Source of the DNA: JBEVOS01 sp964564595
GTDB taxonomy: Bacteria; Pseudomonadota; Alphaproteobacteria; Caulobacterales; Aquidulcibacteraceae
Direction: 5' to 3'
Assembly (NCBI GenBank): GCA_964564595.1
Contig: CAZMCA010000055.1
Span: 1 to 18,566 of the forward strand
Length of the DNA: 18,566 bases
In this document: in pieces, positions 1 through 7,435 of the stretch
Layout: each line of letters opens with the position of its first letter
Position numbering within the stretch: position 1 is the stretch's first letter
Made by a program: the position numbers and the translations under genes
The notes under the pieces: generated by a model
What the model was told of the DNA's origin: nothing
The model's input: only the letters and a program-made list of their open reading frames with translations
Databases searched by the model: none

Positions 1-166
1 TCTCTTCGGCCGCCGAATATATCGTGCCGGGCAGATGCTTGTGCGGATCGGCCGTTTTGGCGGCGACTGCAACGTTCGCTCCATCACGTGCAGCGCGCAG
101 CGCGATGGCAAGGCCAATGCCCCGAGACGCGCCGGTCACGAACAGAGTTTTTCCCGCAAGGCTCAT
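1..166 (-). CDS. Short-chain dehydrogenase/reductase, HSDL2-like (N-terminal part only)
   Basis: The frame starts at the ATG complementary to 164-166 and runs off the left edge after 55 codons. The start is supported by an AGGGAGTGAG ribosome binding site just upstream. Residues 11-18 read TGASRGIG, the glycine-rich NAD(P)-binding motif of classical SDRs. Residues 37-49 (KTADPHKHLPGTI) closely resemble the segment found in hydroxysteroid dehydrogenase-like protein 2 (HSDL2) relatives, which places it in that subgroup rather than with FabG. The catalytic Ser-Tyr-Lys lies outside the window. It is 52 nt downstream of the receiver-like gene on the same strand and may be cotranscribed with it. 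The substrate cannot be inferred. Confidence 0.85.
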   Translation of the reverse strand, partial: MSLAGKTLFVTGASRGIGLAIALRAARDGANVAVAAKTADPHKHLPGTIYSAAEE

Positions 167-218
167 GAAGCTCACTCCCTATTGCGGGAGAGCTAAGCGC
201 ACCGATGCGACTTTGTCT

Positions 219-974
219 CTACACCGGGCGCGTGAGCGCTTGTGAAATCTCGGCGAGGATGGCCTCGATGCGCGCGTTGGAGCGCTGGCCGTCATTTACG
301 AACGCCTCGGCTTCGCGGCGCAGATGCGAGATCGGCCCGGAGATGTCGCCGCGGCCATGTGCATTTGCGCTTGCGGCCAGATCGTTGGCCAGATCGCGAA
401 ATGCGCGCCGGCTTTCGATCGTCGACCCAGAGAGCAGCGTCGCCGAGAGCGTGAGGCGCCTCACGATCTGATCGACCGAACCGACCCTGCCTTCGGTCTG
501 CGCTTGGCCCTTCGCCTCCGCCCGCTTCACGGTGTCGGCGGTGCGCCGCTTGCGCCAGTTCAAGATCACCGTGTGCTTGCGCCGGCAGGGCCCCACATAG
601 GTCGAACTCGTCACCCAAGCGCGCGCGCCATCGAGCGCTTCTTGAATACCCTTCTTGATGGCCGCGATGCTTGCGCCATGCGGCAGCGTCACCGCGCCCG
701 CGGCGCGCCACGCGGCGGCGTCGTCGCCGCGCCCGCAGAACACGAGCATCGGCGAAAGCCGCGCGCCGCCGCGATTGGTGCGGCGCAACGTCTGCAATTC
801 CTCGGGGCCAAGGTCGGCGACGCGGCCAGCGTCGATGATGGCCAGGACTGGTGTTTTGAGGCGCTCCAGGTCGGCCCGCGCGAAGGTGCGCGCCAGCGCC
901 TGCACCCCGAAGCTCCGGGCCGCAGCAAGGACAGCGTCCTTGTGGCTGGTGTTGACGACAATCTGGCGGGGCAC
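219..974 (-). CDS. Degenerate response-regulator-receiver-like protein with YVGPxRR motif
   Basis: With a GTG start at 972-974 the protein has 251 residues. The open frame extends 26 codons further upstream to an ATG, but that extension is not coding-like in composition. Residues 3-115 alternate hydrophobic strands and helices like a CheY receiver. VLAIID (43-48) would be strand 3 with the phosphoacceptor at Asp48. The acidic pair expected after strand 1 is absent (IVVNTSHKD), and the Lys-Pro usually after strand 5 is replaced by LPHG, so canonical phosphorylation is doubtful. Residues 125-132 read TYVGPCRR, resembling the GPDRR linker of some alphaproteobacterial signalling proteins but with Cys for Asp. 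The C-terminal 110 residues look helical. There is no DNA-binding or catalytic domain I recognise, and no clear Shine-Dalgarno. Confidence 0.75.
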   Translation of the reverse strand: MPRQIVVNTSHKDAVLAAARSFGVQALARTFARADLERLKTPVLAIIDAGRVADLGPEELQTLRRTNRGGARLSPMLVFCGRGDDAAAWRAAGAVTLPHGASIAAIKKGIQEALDGARAWVTSSTYVGPCRRKHTVILNWRKRRTADTVKRAEAKGQAQTEGRVGSVDQIVRRLTLSATLLSGSTIESRRAFRDLANDLAASANAHGRGDISGPISHLRREAEAFVNDGQRSNARIEAILAEISQALTRPV

Positions 975-1097
975 GTGATTAGCCCATAATAAAAGTATGT
1001 GGTTTCCCAATACCAAAGGCAGCGCTTCCAATCCGTGAACACCGCTGCACAATCTTCGGGTGAGCTGCAGGCTTGTTGAACGCTGTGCGGCCGCGCA

Positions 1098-1127
1098 TTG
1101 CCCGCCGGCGCCCCGCCGCTCTAAGCT
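1098..1127 (+). promoter_or_regulatory. Candidate promoter for the secreted protein gene
   Basis: TTGCCC (1098-1103) is separated by 18 nt from TAAGCT (1122-1127). The second element belongs to the CTAAGC-type -10 that recurs in this window. Transcription would start near 1134, giving a leader of about 38 nt that contains the AGGAGG ribosome binding site. The rest of the divergent gap 975-1171 shows nothing else I can support. Confidence 0.35.
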
Positions 1128-1171
1128 TTCGCGAGGGACAGGTTCGCAAGAGCCACCAGGAGGAACGACCG

Positions 1172-1789
1172 ATGATTCGCATGCTCGCGGCCCTCGCAGT
1201 GGGCGCCGCGGCCCTTACGGGCGCCGCTTACGCACAAGCAATGGCTGCGTGGACCGCACCCGATCAGAGCTTCTCGCTCTCACGCCCGGCCAATTGGCCA
1301 GTCGACCGGATGTCGGATTCCTCGCCCACAATCGCTCGCTACGCCGCAGGCTTGGCCGACGCCGAATGTTCGATCTACGCGATCCAACGCCCGAACACGG
1401 CCACGGTTTCACCCGGCCAGGTGCAAAGCTCGTTCACGACGCCTTTTACCGCCGCGCAATGGACGCAGGTCGCCACCGGCATTCGCTCGATTGGCAACGC
1501 CAGCGCCGAAACGATGTCTGTCGATACCGAGAACTTCTGGCCGATTCAGCGCGCGCGCCTCATCACCGCCGATGGCCCCGTAGAAGCAGGCATTCAGGCG
1601 CGCCCAGGCCTTGAGATCTGGACGTTCTGCCAAAGCTTCGACAGCCGCGACCGGACCGCGATCTTCAACAGCGTGATCCGCTCGATCGCCACGCCGCGGG
1701 ATGGCGAACTGCAAGCCGCCGCTGTCGCAGCCGCCGCGCCGCCTCCGCCTCCGCCGCCGGCCGAAGAGCCGCCGCCGCGCCGACGGTAA
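1172..1789 (+). CDS. Secreted/periplasmic protein of unknown function with Pro-rich C-terminus
   Basis: The ATG at 1172 is preceded by a strong AGGAGG ribosome binding site. The frame is open further upstream, but this start gives a clean signal peptide: MIRM, a hydrophobic Ala/Leu core, then a cleavage-like AYA-Q around residue 21. The mature part (22-180) has two cysteines, C66 and C153, that could form a disulfide. The last 25 residues form an Ala/Pro tail with a run of seven prolines followed by Glu, Pro and Arg residues, which may be a periplasmic spacer or wall-proximal tail. Total length is 205 aa. I do not recognise the family. It appears to be monocistronic, divergent from the receiver-like gene. 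Confidence 0.8.
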   Translation: MIRMLAALAVGAAALTGAAYAQAMAAWTAPDQSFSLSRPANWPVDRMSDSSPTIARYAAGLADAECSIYAIQRPNTATVSPGQVQSSFTTPFTAAQWTQVATGIRSIGNASAETMSVDTENFWPIQRARLITADGPVEAGIQARPGLEIWTFCQSFDSRDRTAIFNSVIRSIATPRDGELQAAAVAAAAPPPPPPPAEEPPPRRR

Positions 1790-1886
1790 ACGGAATCAAA
1801 ACGCCGCGTTTACGTGCGATTCACGGCGATGGCGGATGTCAATGGGCGAACACGCGTGCGCAGAAGCGCACGCGCTAGGAGCCCAA

Positions 1887-2564
1887 ATGGCCAATCTCGC
1901 GCTCGGCAGAACTGGTGAAACGTTCGCACTCGCGTGCGCAGCGGCGCTCGCGGCGATCGTTTGGCCGCCTGCTGCACTGCTGGTTCTGGCGTTGCTTGCA
2001 GCGCGTGCGCTGATCGGCCCGTGGCGGCTGCCGCGTCTTGTCGATGTCGCAGCGCCGCTCGCGGCCGCGCTTGGCGTTGGCCTCACGCTCGGCCTCGCGG
2101 CCGGCATCGGCATGCTGTTCGTGTGGCGCGTAATCGCCGACACGCGCTGGAGCATGAAGGAAGAAGCGCGCCTCGCCGCCATTGCCGGCGCCGCCAGTCA
2201 CTGGCGCGCACGCGCGCATCTGTGGCTGACGCCGTTCTTCGCCGCGACGATGGTCGCGTATACGGCGCCGCACATGGTTGCGGGGTTGCCGCTCGATCTG
2301 CCGCACGTGCCGGTTTGGGCGCCGATCGCGACGGGCGTTCTCGCCGGCGTTGCGTTGTTCGATTGGGCGCTGCGGCGCGCGGCGGAATGGCGCCTTGGCC
2401 AACTCGCGGTCGCGCCCGCCGCGCATCAGCTGGCGCATCACACACTTTTCTTGTGCGCTTACGCGACCACGTTCGATGTTTCCGCCGGTCTGGTCGCGTT
2501 GTTCGCGTGGCGGCTGGCCTATGCACAGCCTCGGCTCAACCAACCGGCCGCCGCCGTCAGCTGA
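1887..2564 (+). CDS. Five-helix integral membrane protein, function unknown
   Basis: I chose the ATG at 1887 (225 aa) because AGGAG lies 5 nt upstream and the sequence becomes membrane-protein-like from that point. The open frame reaches back to 1701, but that part is the out-of-frame shadow of the preceding gene's 3' end. Hydrophobic segments fall near residues 12-44, 52-82, 112-135, 143-163 and 184-207. A His-rich stretch, HQLAHH, precedes the last helix. No motif identifies a family. Its last 8 bases overlap, tail to tail, the end of the UPF0145 gene on the other strand. Confidence 0.75.
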   Translation: MANLALGRTGETFALACAAALAAIVWPPAALLVLALLAARALIGPWRLPRLVDVAAPLAAALGVGLTLGLAAGIGMLFVWRVIADTRWSMKEEARLAAIAGAASHWRARAHLWLTPFFAATMVAYTAPHMVAGLPLDLPHVPVWAPIATGVLAGVALFDWALRRAAEWRLGQLAVAPAAHQLAHHTLFLCAYATTFDVSAGLVALFAWRLAYAQPRLNQPAAAVS

Positions 2565-2874
2565 GTTTTACGGCCGTCCCGTAAGCGAGCACTTCGGTCG
2601 CCTGGCCCTGGCCGGCGTCCACCGTATCGAAGCGCATGCCGATCACCGCGTCCGCGCCGAGCGATTCCGCGTGCGCGACCATCCGGTCGAGCGCTTGTTC
2701 GCGGCTTTCGGCCAGCAGCTTGGTGTATTCGTGGATCTCGCCTCCCACGATCATGCGGAAGCCCGCCACGATATCGCGCCCGATAAAGCGCGAGCGCACG
2801 ACGTTCCCGCGCGCAATGCCAAGATTTTGCGTCACCGTGCGGCCGGCGACGTCGAAGGTCGTTGAAAGAATCAT
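2557..2874 (-). CDS. UPF0145 / YbjQ family protein
   Basis: The 105-aa product matches the usual length and pattern of the YbjQ/UPF0145 family (Pfam YbjQ_1). Features seen are MILSTT at the N-terminus, the VVRSRFIGRDI and GGEIHEYTKLL blocks, AHAESLGADAVIGMRFD and a C-terminal AYGTAVKL strand. The family forms oligomeric rings and is annotated as a putative heavy-metal-binding domain, but its function is not established. The ATG at 2872-2874 overlaps the upstream stop codon (TAATG), so translation is probably coupled to the small membrane protein. A GGTGGAG ribosome binding site lies inside that gene's last codons. The 3' end overlaps the convergent membrane protein gene by 8 nt. Confidence 0.9.
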   Translation of the reverse strand: MILSTTFDVAGRTVTQNLGIARGNVVRSRFIGRDIVAGFRMIVGGEIHEYTKLLAESREQALDRMVAHAESLGADAVIGMRFDTVDAGQGQATEVLAYGTAVKLS

Positions 2875-3191
2875 TAGCGCTCCACCTCGCGGCTATATCG
2901 GTCGCTTTCGCGCTGATCGGCAATCACGCGCACGAGCAGCCAAATCACGCCGACAAGCGTGAGGATCGCACCAGCAGCAGCCCCAAGCAGCAGCGCGATA
3001 ACGCCAGACGCCAATCCAACGGCCGCCACCGGCGCGCTGCCCGACATCATACCCGCCATTGCGCCGCCAAACCCAAGCACCCAGGAGAGCCCAAGCAGGG
3101 CGATCCCGGCGCAAAAACAGATCAACGCCGCATCAGAGCGACGCTCGGGGTTGGGCGCATCTGGCTTCGCGCGCGGCGCATCCGGTATCAT
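2874..3191 (-). CDS. Small membrane protein coupled to the UPF0145 gene
   Basis: The product has 105 aa. A charged, Pro-rich N-terminus (1-20) is followed by hydrophobic segments at about 21-47, 55-72 and 74-90, and then a charged tail that ends in REVER. I do not recognise a named family. Its stop shares one base with the start of the YbjQ-like gene (TAATG), which suggests a functional pair. The ATG at 3189-3191 lies 6 nt after a TAAGGT -10-like element that is 17 nt from CTGACA, so the mRNA may be leaderless. AAGG within the same element could alternatively act as a weak ribosome binding site. Confidence 0.75.
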   Translation of the reverse strand: MIPDAPRAKPDAPNPERRSDAALICFCAGIALLGLSWVLGFGGAMAGMMSGSAPVAAVGLASGVIALLLGAAAGAILTLVGVIWLLVRVIADQRESDRYSREVER

Positions 3192-3197
3192 GCAGCG

Positions 3198-3226
3198 ACC
3201 TTAGCCGAGCGCGGCGCGCTTGTCAG
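3198..3226 (-). promoter_or_regulatory. Candidate leaderless promoter for the small membrane protein/YbjQ pair
   Basis: On the minus strand CTGACA (3226-3221), a 17-nt spacer and TAAGGT (3203-3198) are followed by 6 nt and then the ATG at 3191. Standard spacing would put the transcription start on or next to the A of the ATG. Confidence 0.45.
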
Positions 3227-4290
3227 ACTGCTTCGTAGTACGACACGCCCTCGGCGTTCACGTCTTTGCGCGCCCGCCCGCGTGCGATCAGGCAATTGAG
3301 GTGCGCCAGCGATTCCCCGGTCGCCATGCTCAAAATGTCGAGGCCGATCTCGCGTGCGAAGAGCGCGCCAAACACGTCTACGGCGCGGCGCGGCTTTTCC
3401 CGGAGGCGCTTTTCGAGTCGCAGCAGCGCGCGCTCGTGGCCGTCGATCAGGTTCTGAAGGCGCGCATGCGCGCCTAGGAACGGCTCGTTGTGCGCGGGCA
3501 GCACCAGAACATCATCCGGTACGGCGGCCTTAAGCTTGGCGCAGGAGACCAGCCAATCATCGAGCGGATCGGCGTCCGGCTCGGTCGGAAACACTGAAAC
3601 GTTGGACGAGATGCGCGGCAGCAATTGATCGCCGGAGATGAAAAGCTTCAGCTCCGCCTGATAAAGGCACACGTGCTCGGGCGAGTGCCCGCACCCGGTG
3701 ATGACGCGCCACGCGCGCCCGCCGATGTTGATGACGTCATTATCCTGTACGCGGTGAAAGCTATCAGGGAGGCGCGACATCGACTTGCCGAACCCGCCAA
3801 AGCGCACGCGATAGGAATCCAGCGCCGCTTCGTCCCAGCCCGCCGCGCGATAGAACTCGAGCCCATCGTCCGGCGCTTCAAGGCCCGTGTCCGCCGCCAG
3901 GCTCCGGCACGTCACGTATTCGAGGCGCGAGATCCAAAGCCGCGCGCCAAACTTCCGGGTGATCCAGCCCGAAAGCCCAACGTGGTCCGGGTGCATGTGC
4001 GTGCAGATCACGCGTGTGATCGGCTTGCCATCGAGCGCGTGCGCAAAGATGCGATTCCAGTGCTCGCGCGTTTCATCGGTGCTGACGCCGGTATCCACGA
4101 GCGTCCAGCCCTCGCCATCGGCGACGAGCCATAGATTGATCCATTTGAGCGCAAAGGGCAGCGGCATGCGCACCCATTTGACGCCTGGCGCGATCTCGCG
4201 CGCTTCACCCGCTTCCGGCGGATCGCCCAACGGATAGGTGAGGCTCGGCCGCGCCGGTTCTTTGAGGGCTTCGTCTTCTAATCCGTCCAT
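3223..4290 (-). CDS. MBL-fold metallo-hydrolase with C-terminal winged-helix-like region
   Basis: This 355-aa protein carries the metallo-beta-lactamase zinc signature H98-M-H100-P-D102-H103. Further ligand candidates are H202 (GCGHSPEH), D221 (SGDQ) and H267 (PAHNEP). The beta-lactamase-like core spans about 30-270. Residues 285-345 resemble the winged-helix tail of the LACTB2/glyoxalase-II-like subgroup (BLACT_WH). The family hydrolyses thioesters, phosphodiesters or lactones; the substrate here is unknown, and there is no signal peptide, so it is cytoplasmic. No Shine-Dalgarno precedes the ATG at 4288-4290. Instead a TAAGCT -10-like element ends 6 nt upstream, consistent with a leaderless transcript. 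It is divergent from the YceI lipoprotein gene, and a perfect palindrome overlaps its -35. Confidence 0.92.
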   Translation of the reverse strand: MDGLEDEALKEPARPSLTYPLGDPPEAGEAREIAPGVKWVRMPLPFALKWINLWLVADGEGWTLVDTGVSTDETREHWNRIFAHALDGKPITRVICTHMHPDHVGLSGWITRKFGARLWISRLEYVTCRSLAADTGLEAPDDGLEFYRAAGWDEAALDSYRVRFGGFGKSMSRLPDSFHRVQDNDVINIGGRAWRVITGCGHSPEHVCLYQAELKLFISGDQLLPRISSNVSVFPTEPDADPLDDWLVSCAKLKAAVPDDVLVLPAHNEPFLGAHARLQNLIDGHERALLRLEKRLREKPRRAVDVFGALFAREIGLDILSMATGESLAHLNCLIARGRARKDVNAEGVSYYEAV

Positions 4291-4296
4291 CAGGGA

Positions 4297-4324
4297 AGCT
4301 TAGGCGTACGGGCCTGCGATGCAA
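4297..4324 (-). promoter_or_regulatory. Candidate leaderless promoter of the MBL hydrolase
   Basis: On the minus strand TTGCAT (4324-4319), a 16-nt spacer and TAAGCT (4302-4297) are followed by 6 nt and the ATG at 4290. The -35 lies inside the palindrome at 4320-4331. Confidence 0.45.
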
Positions 4325-4331
4325 ATTTGCA
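4320..4331. promoter_or_regulatory. Perfect 12-bp palindrome, candidate operator
   Basis: TGCAAATTTGCA is its own reverse complement and sits in the 138-bp divergent gap between the MBL hydrolase and YceI genes. It overlaps the proposed -35 of the minus-strand promoter and lies upstream of the proposed plus-strand -35. The AT-rich core stands out in GC-rich surroundings. The cognate regulator is unknown. Confidence 0.45.
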
Positions 4332-4353
4332 GTGGCGGCTCCGGGGCCCGTGA

Positions 4354-4384
4354 TTGGCGGCGCTGCGGAAGGCTGTGCTAAGGG
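4354..4384 (+). promoter_or_regulatory. Candidate promoter of the YceI/b561 genes
   Basis: TTGGCG (4354-4359) is followed 19 nt later by TAAGGG (4379-4384), or 18 nt later if CTAAGG is used as the -10. The spacing is slightly long. The leader would be about 38 nt and includes GGAG before the YceI start. Confidence 0.3.
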
Positions 4385-4428
4385 CGTCGGGCTGGCCTTC
4401 GGCCATACCTCGATATCGGAGACTTTCG

Positions 4429-5124
4429 ATGCGCTCACTCGCCCTTGCGGCCGCGATCCTTCTCACCGCCTGCGCCACCGCAACCGCACAACCGAGCGCG
4501 CCTGCGCCCGCAGCCCCTGCCGCCTCGCCCGTGCTCGCCGCGATCCCGTATTCCGCAGACGCCTCGCGCAACGCGGCCGAAGCGCCCGCCGGCGCGTACA
4601 CGCTCGATAGCCGGCATGTGAACGTGACGTGGCGCATCCGCCACCTTGGCCTCTCGCTCTTCACCGCGCGCTTCGACACAGTCTCGGGCACGCTCAACTG
4701 GGATGGCGCCAATCCGGCCGCGTCCTCGGTCAACCTCACCATCGCTGCAAACTCAGTGAACACCGGCGTTTTGAATGCGCAGGGCGAGCGCGCGTTCGAC
4801 CGTGAGATTCACACGCAAGTGTTCGGCTCGGAAGCCAATCCGAACATCACGTTCGTCTCGCGCTCCATCCAAGTCACGAGCCCGACGACCGGCCTCATCA
4901 CCGGCGATCTGACGCTGCGCGGCGTGACGCGCCCGGTGGTTCTTGAAGCGACGTTCGAAGGCGGCCGGTTTATCGCGTTCCGCCAGAAGCATGGCCTTGG
5001 CTTCTCCGGCCGCACCATCATTCGCCGTTCGGAATTCGGCGCGGCGCTCTCGAACCCGATCGCCAATGGCACGACGGGCGACGAGGTCGAGATCCTGTTC
5101 CAAGGCGAGTTCCTGAAGAACTAA
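4429..5124 (+). CDS. YceI family lipoprotein
   Basis: The ATG at 4429 follows GGAG with a 7-nt spacing and yields a 231-aa protein. Residues 1-15 form a lipoprotein signal with lipobox LLTAC, so C15 should be acylated. An Ala/Pro linker (16-55) leads to a YceI domain (about 56-230): AYTLDSRHVNVTWRIRHLG, then SVNLTI, FDREIHTQVF, GDLTLRGVTRPVVL and a C-terminal EILFQGEF strand. YceI proteins are lipocalin-like barrels that bind polyprenoid or quinone-like lipids. The SRHVNVTWRIRH opening, a conserved feature of the family, is intact. It is followed after 3 nt by a cytochrome b561-YceI fusion, so two YceI domains are encoded in tandem. Confidence 0.93.
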   Translation: MRSLALAAAILLTACATATAQPSAPAPAAPAASPVLAAIPYSADASRNAAEAPAGAYTLDSRHVNVTWRIRHLGLSLFTARFDTVSGTLNWDGANPAASSVNLTIAANSVNTGVLNAQGERAFDREIHTQVFGSEANPNITFVSRSIQVTSPTTGLITGDLTLRGVTRPVVLEATFEGGRFIAFRQKHGLGFSGRTIIRRSEFGAALSNPIANGTTGDEVEILFQGEFLKN

Positions 5125-5127
5125 GCC

Positions 5128-6465
5128 GTGCAACGCGCCCACTACACCGCCGTCGCGATCGTCCTGCACTGGGCGATCGCGGCGGCGATCGTCGTCAACG
5201 TTCTCCTCGGCTGGTGGATGCACGAAGCCATCGAGGAGAGCGAAAAAGCCGCCGCCGCGATCGCCGGCTACCAGCTGCACAAGTCGATCGGGCTCACGGT
5301 TCTGCTGCTGAGCCTCGTGCGGCTCGGCTGGCGCATCGCCTATCCGCCCCCGCCGCTGCCAGACAAGATGCCGGCGTGGGAGGCGTTCGCCGCGAAGGCG
5401 ACGCATTGGGCGTTTTACGCGCTGATGATCGCCGTGCCGTTGTCGGGCTGGATTTACGTTTCGACCGGCTGGTCGCCGGAAGCGGAACGCCCGCTTGAAG
5501 TGCCGACGCTGTTCTTCGGCCTCTTCCAAGTGCCTCACTTGTTTGGCCTCTCGCATGCTGCGGAAGCGACGCGCGCGTCGCTCTCCGAAGCCGCCATCGA
5601 AACGCATGAACTGTTGGTGTGGGGCACGCTCGGCCTTCTCGCGCTCCATGTCGGCGCCGCGCTCAAGCATTGGCTGATCGAGCGAGACCATGTGCTGTCG
5701 CAAATGGTTCCAGGCCTGCCGGCTTTAGGCAGCGAGCCTTCGCCCAGCGCGCCGCCGCAACGCCGCATCGTGCTTATTTCAGGCTTTGCGCTCGTCCTGC
5801 TCGCGGCCGCGGGCGCTTACGCCTCGTTCCAGTCCGCGACACAGCCCACGCAAGTCGCCGCCGCCGAACCGGAAGCGCCGCCTTTGCCGGAAAGCGCGCC
5901 CGCAACCACCGCGGCGCCGGCGGCCGCCCTGCCCGCAACAGCAACCGCAACGCCGAGTGGCGCGCCGCCTGCCTGGAGCGTCAACCGCGCGCAAAGCGCG
6001 ATCCGGTTCTCCGGCGAACATGCGGGCGTCGCGTTCAACGGCCAATTCGCGCGCTGGCGCGCCGACATTCGCTTCGACCCGAACAATCTCGACGCCTCGC
6101 GCGCAACGGTGACCATTGAGACCGGTTCGGCCAGTGACGGCGTGGCGCTACACGACGAGAGCTTGCCGCAAGCCGAATGGTTCAACGCCGCCGAACACCC
6201 GACCGCCGTGTTCCGCACGACGCGCATCCGCCACCGCGGCGGCAACGAGTACGAGACGCGCGGGCAGCTCACCATCAAGGGCCGCGCCATCGATATCGAC
6301 ATGCCGTTCACGCTCACCATCGAGGGCGATCGCGCCACCATGAGCGGGCGCGCTGAGATCGACCGGCGTGAGGCTGACCTTGGAATGTCGAGCGACCCAG
6401 ACGCCGAATATGTCTCGCGCGAGATAGCTGTCTCCGTCCGCGTGGTGGCGACGCGCGCGCCATGA
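5128..6465 (+). CDS. Cytochrome b561 - YceI fusion protein
   Basis: The GTG start at 5128 lies 3 nt after the preceding stop, and the product has 445 aa. Residues 1-195 are a bacterial cytochrome b561 domain with helices near 8-30, 50-70, 92-110 and 160-178. His residues H14, H51, H160 and H174 are candidate axial ligands for two hemes b. A fifth helix (about 213-232) and an Ala/Pro linker (240-282) tether a YceI domain (about 283-442), predicted to be periplasmic. That domain has the usual family blocks, such as ATVTIETGS, WFNAAEHPTAVF and GQLTIKGRAIDIDMPF. Fusions of this type are known, and a quinone or isoprenoid carried by the barrel exchanging electrons with the membrane hemes is an inference. 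The stop overlaps the next start (ATGA). Confidence 0.93.
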   Translation: MQRAHYTAVAIVLHWAIAAAIVVNVLLGWWMHEAIEESEKAAAAIAGYQLHKSIGLTVLLLSLVRLGWRIAYPPPPLPDKMPAWEAFAAKATHWAFYALMIAVPLSGWIYVSTGWSPEAERPLEVPTLFFGLFQVPHLFGLSHAAEATRASLSEAAIETHELLVWGTLGLLALHVGAALKHWLIERDHVLSQMVPGLPALGSEPSPSAPPQRRIVLISGFALVLLAAAGAYASFQSATQPTQVAAAEPEAPPLPESAPATTAAPAAALPATATATPSGAPPAWSVNRAQSAIRFSGEHAGVAFNGQFARWRADIRFDPNNLDASRATVTIETGSASDGVALHDESLPQAEWFNAAEHPTAVFRTTRIRHRGGNEYETRGQLTIKGRAIDIDMPFTLTIEGDRATMSGRAEIDRREADLGMSSDPDAEYVSREIAVSVRVVATRAP

Positions 6466-7400
6466 TCGCGCCGGCGGACGCCGCCTCGATCGCGCGCGCG
6501 GTGGCTTTGCTGCGTGCGGGCGAGCTTGTCGTTCTGCCCACCGAGACTGTCTACGGCCTTGGCTGCGACGCCACGAACCCCGCCGCCGTCGCGCGCGTGT
6601 TCGAAGCCAAGGGCCGGCCGCAATTCAATCCGCTCATCGCGCATGTGCGCGATCTCGCCGATGCGTCCGTGCATGCGGAGCTTCACCCGAAAGCGCGCAT
6701 GCTCGCTGAGGCGTACTGGCCCGGCCCGCTCACGCTCGTCGCGCCGCGCCGCGCCGACAGCCCGATCGCCGAACTTGCCTGCGCGGGCCTTGCCACCGTC
6801 GCGTTGCGCGCGCCCGCCCATCCTGTTGCGCGCGCACTGCTTGAAGCGTTCGGCAAGCCGATCGCGGCGCCGAGCGCGAACCGCTCCGGCAATGTCAGCC
6901 CGACGACGGCGGCGCATGCGCAGGCCGAACTCGGTGAACGCGTCGGCCTCATCCTCGATGGCGGCGCAGCGCGCGTCGGGCTCGAGAGCACGATCGTCGC
7001 CGTCGATGCGCAGGGGCTGGCGACACTGCTGCGTCCTGGCGCGGTGACGCGCGCCGAGATCGAAGCGCGCATCGGGCCGCTGGCGCAGGCGCAGCATGGC
7101 GCAGTGCTCGCACCCGGCATGCTCGCCAGCCACTACGCGCCGCGCGCCGCGCTGCGCCTGGGCGCGTCCGCACCGCGCGCGGGCGAAGCATACCTCGCGT
7201 TCGGCGCTGACGCGCCAGCCGGCGCACGCAATCTCTCCCCCAGCGGCGATCTCACGGAAGCGGCGGCGAACCTCTACGCGCATCTGCGCGCGCTCGACGC
7301 GAAGGGCGCGGCCGTCATCGCCGTCGCGCCCATACCGAACGCTGGGCTCGGCGAAGCGATCAATGATCGGCTGGCGCGCGCGGCCGCCCCACGCAGCTAG
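6462..7400 (+). CDS. sua5: L-threonylcarbamoyladenylate synthase (Sua5 type)
   Basis: This 312-aa enzyme makes threonylcarbamoyl-AMP from threonine, bicarbonate and ATP, the first step of the universal t6A37 modification of ANN-decoding tRNAs, in the cytoplasm. Motifs seen are PTETVYGLG (26-34), KGRP (50-53), WPGPLTLV (86-93) and APSANRSG (136-143), followed by LILDGG and LESTIV. The length and the C-terminal region starting at APGMLASHYAP show the two-domain Sua5 form rather than the short TsaC form. The ATG at 6462 overlaps the stop of the b561-YceI gene (ATGA), so translation is coupled, although the functions look unrelated. Confidence 0.96.
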   Translation: MIAPADAASIARAVALLRAGELVVLPTETVYGLGCDATNPAAVARVFEAKGRPQFNPLIAHVRDLADASVHAELHPKARMLAEAYWPGPLTLVAPRRADSPIAELACAGLATVALRAPAHPVARALLEAFGKPIAAPSANRSGNVSPTTAAHAQAELGERVGLILDGGAARVGLESTIVAVDAQGLATLLRPGAVTRAEIEARIGPLAQAQHGAVLAPGMLASHYAPRAALRLGASAPRAGEAYLAFGADAPAGARNLSPSGDLTEAAANLYAHLRALDAKGAAVIAVAPIPNAGLGEAINDRLARAAAPRS

Positions 7401-7420
7401 CGCAATCGCGCGCACGACAC

Positions 7421-7428
7421 GCTAAGCT
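7421..7428 (+). promoter_or_regulatory. Candidate -10 element, leaderless FAD dehydrogenase transcript
   Basis: GCTAAGCT ends 7 nt before the ATG at 7436, and no Shine-Dalgarno is present in the 35-bp gap. I see no convincing -35 at 16-18 nt upstream, so confidence is low. Confidence 0.3.
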
Positions 7429-7435
7429 CACCCGC

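Noticed and set aside
1701..1886. N-terminal extension of the membrane protein upstream of 1887
   Set aside because: It is the out-of-frame reading of the preceding gene's Pro/Arg-rich tail; AGGAG 5 nt before 1887 decides the start.
5817..7415. 532-codon open frame on the minus strand
   Set aside because: It is antisense to the b561-YceI and sua5 genes, Arg/Ala-rich low-complexity, with no motif; a shadow of high-GC third-position bias.
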